NCBI GenBank assembly: GCA_016875515.1
Contig: VGRA01000004.1
Coordinates: 1-16,761 of the forward strand
Direction of reading: 5' to 3'
Length of the DNA stretch: 16,761 nt
DNA from: Deltaproteobacteria bacterium
Lineage (GTDB): Bacteria; Myxococcota; Myxococcia; Myxococcales; Myxococcaceae
A program made the translations under genes and the position numbers. Under the pieces are notes generated by a model, which was not told the DNA's origin, searched no databases, and was given only the letters and a program-made list of their open reading frames with translations. Below are positions 13,966 to 16,761 of the stretch, piece by piece. Position 1 is the stretch's first letter, and every line of letters begins with the position of its first letter.

Positions 13966-14468
13966 GGCAGGGAGGATAGCCGCTGCAGCGCTTCGATGTC
14001 GGCCTGGTCCTGGGCCCGTCCCGCAGCACGCTTCAACTGGACGATGTCCTCGACCGAGGCCACCGTCACGTACGCGGCATCCAGCTGTGCCCGGACGGCA
14101 CGCCCGTAGGCCTCGTCGAAGTCGAACGGCTCCGCCACGAAGAGGTCCACCTCGAGCTCACGGTGGACGGGACTCCACAGGCTGAACACCGTGAGCCCCT
14201 CCTCCTCCACCCACTGCCGCCGGATGTCCGGGTTGGCGAAGTCGTCCGCCTTCACCGGGGCGCGCGGCCGGTAGCCCAGCCTGCCGAGTGCCCCGATGGC
14301 CCGCAGCGCGTTGTCCGGTGACAGGTGCACCACCAGGTCCAGGTCCGCCGTGGTGCACAGCTGTCCGTGCAGGACCACGGCCACGCCACCCACCACGAGG
14401 TAGCGGGCGCCCGCCTCGTTCAGCGCCTGGAACACCGCCTCGAGCGAAGAGCCCAGCATGGGGCTCAT
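13962..14468 (-). CDS. Small nucleotidyltransferase (AbiEii/MNT-like fold)
   Basis: A 168-residue protein with the polymerase-beta-type nucleotidyltransferase signature. It has YLVVGGVAVVLHGQLCTTADLDLVV (cut here at Gly27-Gly28 and Asp42-x-Asp44) and a third carboxylate, Asp108, in ELEVDLF. The C-terminal part contains VTVASVEDIVQLKRAAGR and QDQADIEALQRL, typical of minimal nucleotidyltransferases that act as toxins or house-keeping transferases on tRNA or proteins. With all three acidic residues present it should be catalytically competent. The ATG at 14468 overlaps the stop of the EamA transporter gene (ATGA); an ATG at 14459 is the alternative, and an open frame running upstream to 15197 is only a shadow of the transporter. 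Followed by a GTGA overlap with a 65-residue gene. A toxin-antitoxin role is possible but the target is unknown. Confidence 0.78.
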   Translation of the reverse strand: MSPMLGSSLEAVFQALNEAGARYLVVGGVAVVLHGQLCTTADLDLVVHLSPDNALRAIGALGRLGYRPRAPVKADDFANPDIRRQWVEEEGLTVFSLWSPVHRELEVDLFVAEPFDFDEAYGRAVRAQLDAAYVTVASVEDIVQLKRAAGRAQDQADIEALQRLSSLP

Positions 14469-15367
14469 GCTGGCGGGGCGGGGCGCTCGGCACCAGCCCC
14501 CACCGGCGCGACCTCCCCGGCCACCACCCCCAGCACGATGAGCGCGCCCCCTGCCCACTGCGCCCCCGTCAGCGCCTCGCGCCCGAGGTACACACCCAGC
14601 GCCGCGGTGAACACCGGCTCGAGCGCGAAGACGAGCCCCGCGCGCACCGCGGTCGTGCGGGCCTGCGCCCACGTCTGCAGCGAGATGGCCACGGCCGTGG
14701 CCAGCACCCCTGTGTAGGCCACCACGCCCCACAACTGCGGGGTGGGCTCCAGCCGCACCGGGAACACGGCCAGGCACGGGAGCGACAGCAGGAACACCGC
14801 CCAGACCTGGGTGGCCACCAGCACCGAGGGCCTCGCACCCGGGGCGTACCGCTCCGTCAGCACGATGTGGAAGGCGTACGCCCCCGCGCACCCGAGCGTG
14901 AGGAGGTCGCCCCTCCACGTCTCGCCCCCCGCGCGCACCTCCTGCCCGTGCAGGGTGAGCAGGTACATCCCCGCCGCGGCCAGGGACACGCCCAGCAGGA
15001 TGGCCGGCCTGGGGCGCCGCCCGTTCAAGGCCCACCCCACGAAGGGCACGAACAGCACGCACACCCCGATGAGGAAGGCAGACCGCGCGGGGGTGGTCCA
15101 CGCAAGGCCCGCCGTCTGCAGCGCGTAGCCGCCGAACAGCCACGGCGAGAGCCTCACCCCCGCGCGGAGGCTGGGGCCGTGCAGTCCGTCCCGCCAAGCC
15201 AGCGCCGTGCAGGCCAGCGCCCCCACGCCGAAGCGCAGGGCGAGAAAGGTGAGCGGATCAGCCGCGCCGAGCGCGTCCTTCACCAGCACGAAGCTGGTGG
15301 CCCAGAACGCGGTGATGGCGAGCAGCACCGCGTCCGCGGCGAGGACGGCCCGGGGCGCCCCCGTCAC
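14465..15367 (-). CDS. EamA/DMT-family transporter
   Basis: A 300-residue inner-membrane protein with ten predicted helices arranged as two EamA repeats of five, the standard drug/metabolite transporter layout. The first repeat begins ITAFWATSFVLVKDALG, with the classic xWGxxF-like opening, followed by LRFGVGALACTALAW. Each half ends in a helix closing with Gly-rich text, ILLGVSLAAAGMYLLTL and AGGALIVLGVVAGEVAP. Such proteins export amino acids, nucleobases or other small metabolites; the substrate is not readable. Start is GTG at 15367 because it overlaps the antiporter stop in a GTGA and opens directly into the first helix; no Shine-Dalgarno is seen. Its own stop overlaps the nucleotidyltransferase start. 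The overlaps tie it to a Ca2+/H+ antiporter upstream. Confidence 0.88.
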   Translation of the reverse strand: MTGAPRAVLAADAVLLAITAFWATSFVLVKDALGAADPLTFLALRFGVGALACTALAWRDGLHGPSLRAGVRLSPWLFGGYALQTAGLAWTTPARSAFLIGVCVLFVPFVGWALNGRRPRPAILLGVSLAAAGMYLLTLHGQEVRAGGETWRGDLLTLGCAGAYAFHIVLTERYAPGARPSVLVATQVWAVFLLSLPCLAVFPVRLEPTPQLWGVVAYTGVLATAVAISLQTWAQARTTAVRAGLVFALEPVFTAALGVYLGREALTGAQWAGGALIVLGVVAGEVAPVGAGAERPAPPA

Positions 15368-16473
15368 GGGACGTAGAAGAAGCTGATGCCCAGGATGGCG
15401 TAGACGCCCAGCAGCATCAGCCCCTCGAGCCAGTTGGTCTCGCCGTCCAGCGCGATGAGCGACGTGGCCGCCACCGACAGCACCATGCCAATGACCTCCA
15501 TGTGGCTGAACTCCAGCGTCAGCGGCTGGCCGAAGGGGATGGCCAGCAGCACCAGCACCGGCGCCACGAAGAGCGCAATCTGCTTGCTGGACTCGAAGGC
15601 AATGTTGAACGCCACGTCCATCCGGTTCTTCATGGCCATCAGCACCGCCGTGGAGTGCTCCGCCGCGTTGCCCGCGATGGCAATGACGATGACGCCCACG
15701 AAGGTGTGGGTGAAGCCGAAGGTGCGGATGGCGTCCTCGAGCGCGTGGACGAGGAACTCTGCCACGACGATGACGCCCAAGGTTGCGGCCAGCAGGATGA
15801 CGGTGGCCTTCTTCGTGCTCCAGGGGGGCAGCGCGTCCTCGGACAGCTCCTCCTGCTCCTCCCCGTCGTACAGGTGCTTGTGGGTGCCGAGCGAGAAGAC
15901 GAGCGACGCGCCGTAGATGAGGAGCAGCACCACCGAGATGGAGACGGACAGCTTCTGCATCACCGGCTCGGCGGCCGCCCCGCGGGTGACGTGGAAGATG
16001 TCCGGGACGAGCAGCGCGGAGACGGCGAGGAACATCATGCCGCTGCCGGACAGCGCGGCCGTGGTGTTGAAGACCTGCTTCTTGCGGCTGCGGCTGAGCC
16101 CGCCCGCGAAGATGGCCGCCCCCAGCACCAGCAGCAGGTTCCCCAGGATGGCCCCCGTGATGGAAGCCTTCACCACCTCCACCTGCCCGCTGCGCAGCGC
16201 GGCAATGGCGATGATGAGCTCCGCCGCGTTCCCGAAGGAGGCGTTCATGAGCCCCCCCAGCCCGGCCCCCAGGTGGTGGGCCACCACCTCCGTGGCCTCG
16301 CCCATCAGCCGGGCGAGCGGCAGCAGCGCCAGCACGCAGAACAGGAAGGTCGCAGTCCCGCCCAGGAAGTAGGGGGACAGGATGGCCCCCGGGAGGCAGA
16401 CGGCGAGCAGCAGGTTGAAGACCCGGTCGGCGGTGCTGGCGGGGCGGGGGGCAGTCTGGGCGGTGGCGGTCAT
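15364..16473 (-). CDS. Ca2+/H+ antiporter (CAX family)
   Basis: A 369-residue inner-membrane exchanger that moves Ca2+ out against protons. Eleven or so helices are interrupted by an acidic cytoplasmic loop (GEEQEELSED, 204-213), a feature of CAX proteins. Both signature repeats are intact: MNASFGNAAELIIAIAALR (GNAAE at 81-85) and VIAIAGNAAEHSTAVLMAM (GNAAE at 268-272), which supply the glutamates for ion binding. The remaining text, ITGAILGNLLLVLG and RMDVAFNIAFESSKQIALFV, matches microbial and fungal CAX closely, and the length is typical. The ATG at 16473 begins a short Thr/Ala-rich head before the first helix. It is the first gene of the overlapping operon that runs down to 13768 and is divergent from a plus-strand gene, with 59 bases between start codons. 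Na+/H+ activity or other divalent cations are possible substrates. Confidence 0.92.
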   Translation of the reverse strand: MTATAQTAPRPASTADRVFNLLLAVCLPGAILSPYFLGGTATFLFCVLALLPLARLMGEATEVVAHHLGAGLGGLMNASFGNAAELIIAIAALRSGQVEVVKASITGAILGNLLLVLGAAIFAGGLSRSRKKQVFNTTAALSGSGMMFLAVSALLVPDIFHVTRGAAAEPVMQKLSVSISVVLLLIYGASLVFSLGTHKHLYDGEEQEELSEDALPPWSTKKATVILLAATLGVIVVAEFLVHALEDAIRTFGFTHTFVGVIVIAIAGNAAEHSTAVLMAMKNRMDVAFNIAFESSKQIALFVAPVLVLLAIPFGQPLTLEFSHMEVIGMVLSVAATSLIALDGETNWLEGLMLLGVYAILGISFFYVP

Positions 16474-16532
16474 GGAACCGGGGGCGTTTTCGCTTCCCCG
16501 GCGGTTACAGTCCAGCGCGCTCGTCCCCGCCC
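16474..16532. promoter_or_regulatory. Divergent intergenic region ahead of the antiporter operon
   Basis: These 59 bases separate the leftward Ca2+/H+ antiporter start from a rightward start at 16533 and must hold the promoter of the antiporter operon. The only AT-leaning elements are GTTTTCG near 16487-16493 and GGTTACAG at 16503-16510. On the minus strand the latter reads TGTAAC, a weak -10 candidate. No clear -35 box, ribosome binding site or operator is visible, so the call rests on position. Confidence 0.35.
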
Positions 16533-16761
16533 ATGACGCCTCCCCTCTTCCATCTGCTCACCCACCCTGCCTCCGCCCGGGACGTGGACTGGCCGCGGCT
16601 GGCCTCCTCGGCCTGCGCCCACGGGCTCGCGGGGGTGGTGCTGGCCGAGGCCGGCCGGGCGGGGCTCCCCCTCCCGGTCGATGCCGCGGAGGGGCTGAAG
16701 AAGCAGGCGCAGGCGGTGGCGGCGCAGGCGCTGCGCGCGTCCCTGTTGCTCGCGCGGGCGC
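16533..16761 (+). CDS. 5' end of an unrecognised protein, possibly a nucleotidyltransferase-family protein (partial)
   Basis: An open frame from ATG at 16533 runs off the window after 76 codons. It begins MTPPLFHLLTHPASARDVDW, continues ASSACAHGLAGVVLAEAGRA and ends in an Ala/Gln-rich helix (QAQAVAAQALRASLLLARA). The pattern of a head, a cysteine/histidine-containing helix with HGLAG and then long alanine-rich helices recalls the N-terminal part of uncharacterised nucleotidyltransferases (the large, PF14907-like type). The catalytic part would lie beyond the window, so this is only a suggestion. No ribosome binding site is visible. Divergent from the Ca2+/H+ antiporter gene. Confidence 0.5.
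   Translation, partial: MTPPLFHLLTHPASARDVDWPRLASSACAHGLAGVVLAEAGRAGLPLPVDAAEGLKKQAQAVAAQALRASLLLARA

Noticed and set aside
14469-15197. Long upstream extension of the nucleotidyltransferase frame
   Set aside because: It is the shifted frame of the EamA transporter gene; composition is Gly/Arg/Ala and the overlapping ATGA start at 14468 is better.
1-16761. CRISPR arrays, tRNA or rRNA genes, insertion sequences, attachment sites
   Set aside because: No regularly spaced repeats, transposase motifs, terminal inverted repeats or RNA gene cores were seen on either strand; genes fill nearly the whole window.

Overview
The window is very GC-rich, with coding capacity on nearly every base and strong G/C preference at third codon positions. 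Several proteins have a myxobacterial flavour: a TatB with a long Pro/Ala tail, a secreted Ala/Lys/Glu coiled-coil protein, and a calcium-loop transglutaminase-like protein. I infer a Myxococcota (Myxococcales) chromosome, without certainty at genus level. I see no rRNA, tRNA, CRISPR array, insertion sequence or prophage gene, and no gene-free stretch longer than 300 bases. The longest gap is about 113 bases, upstream of the transglutaminase-like gene.

Layout. Bases 1-2533 (minus strand, read right to left) hold a small M15 peptidase, an MFS exporter, an exported coiled-coil protein and the start of tatB. Bases 2544-4412 (minus) encode a 622-residue transglutaminase-elicitor-like protein followed by a strong hairpin terminator. 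Bases 4526-8094 (minus) are a translationally coupled pair: RluC-type pseudouridine synthase, then bifunctional penicillin-binding protein 1A. A 44-base divergent gap leads to plus-strand genes at 8139-11006: a pentapeptide-repeat protein of unknown function, then a FAD-dependent D-2-hydroxyacid dehydrogenase that resembles D-2-hydroxyglutarate dehydrogenase. The latter converges, with only 4 bases between stop codons, on serA (11011-12231, minus). Upstream of serA on the same strand are a hypothetical gene and a metallo-beta-lactamase/beta-CASP exonuclease-like gene (to 13722).

Bases 13768-16473 (minus) form a tight four-gene operon in which every junction is a 4-base stop/start overlap: Ca2+/H+ antiporter, EamA-type transporter, small nucleotidyltransferase, and a 65-residue protein. 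The last two look like a toxin-antitoxin-style pair. A plus-strand gene starts at 16533 and runs off the end.

Points of most interest are the bacterial relative of oomycete transglutaminase elicitors, the serA/D-2-hydroxyglutarate dehydrogenase pairing (a possible 2-hydroxyglutarate shuttle for serine synthesis), the nucleotidyltransferase mini-module, the undescribed pentapeptide-repeat architecture with a palindromic -10-like box in its divergent promoter, and a terminator hairpin lying inside the apparent 5' end of the M15 peptidase gene. All functional calls rest on reading motifs by eye, and no database search was possible.
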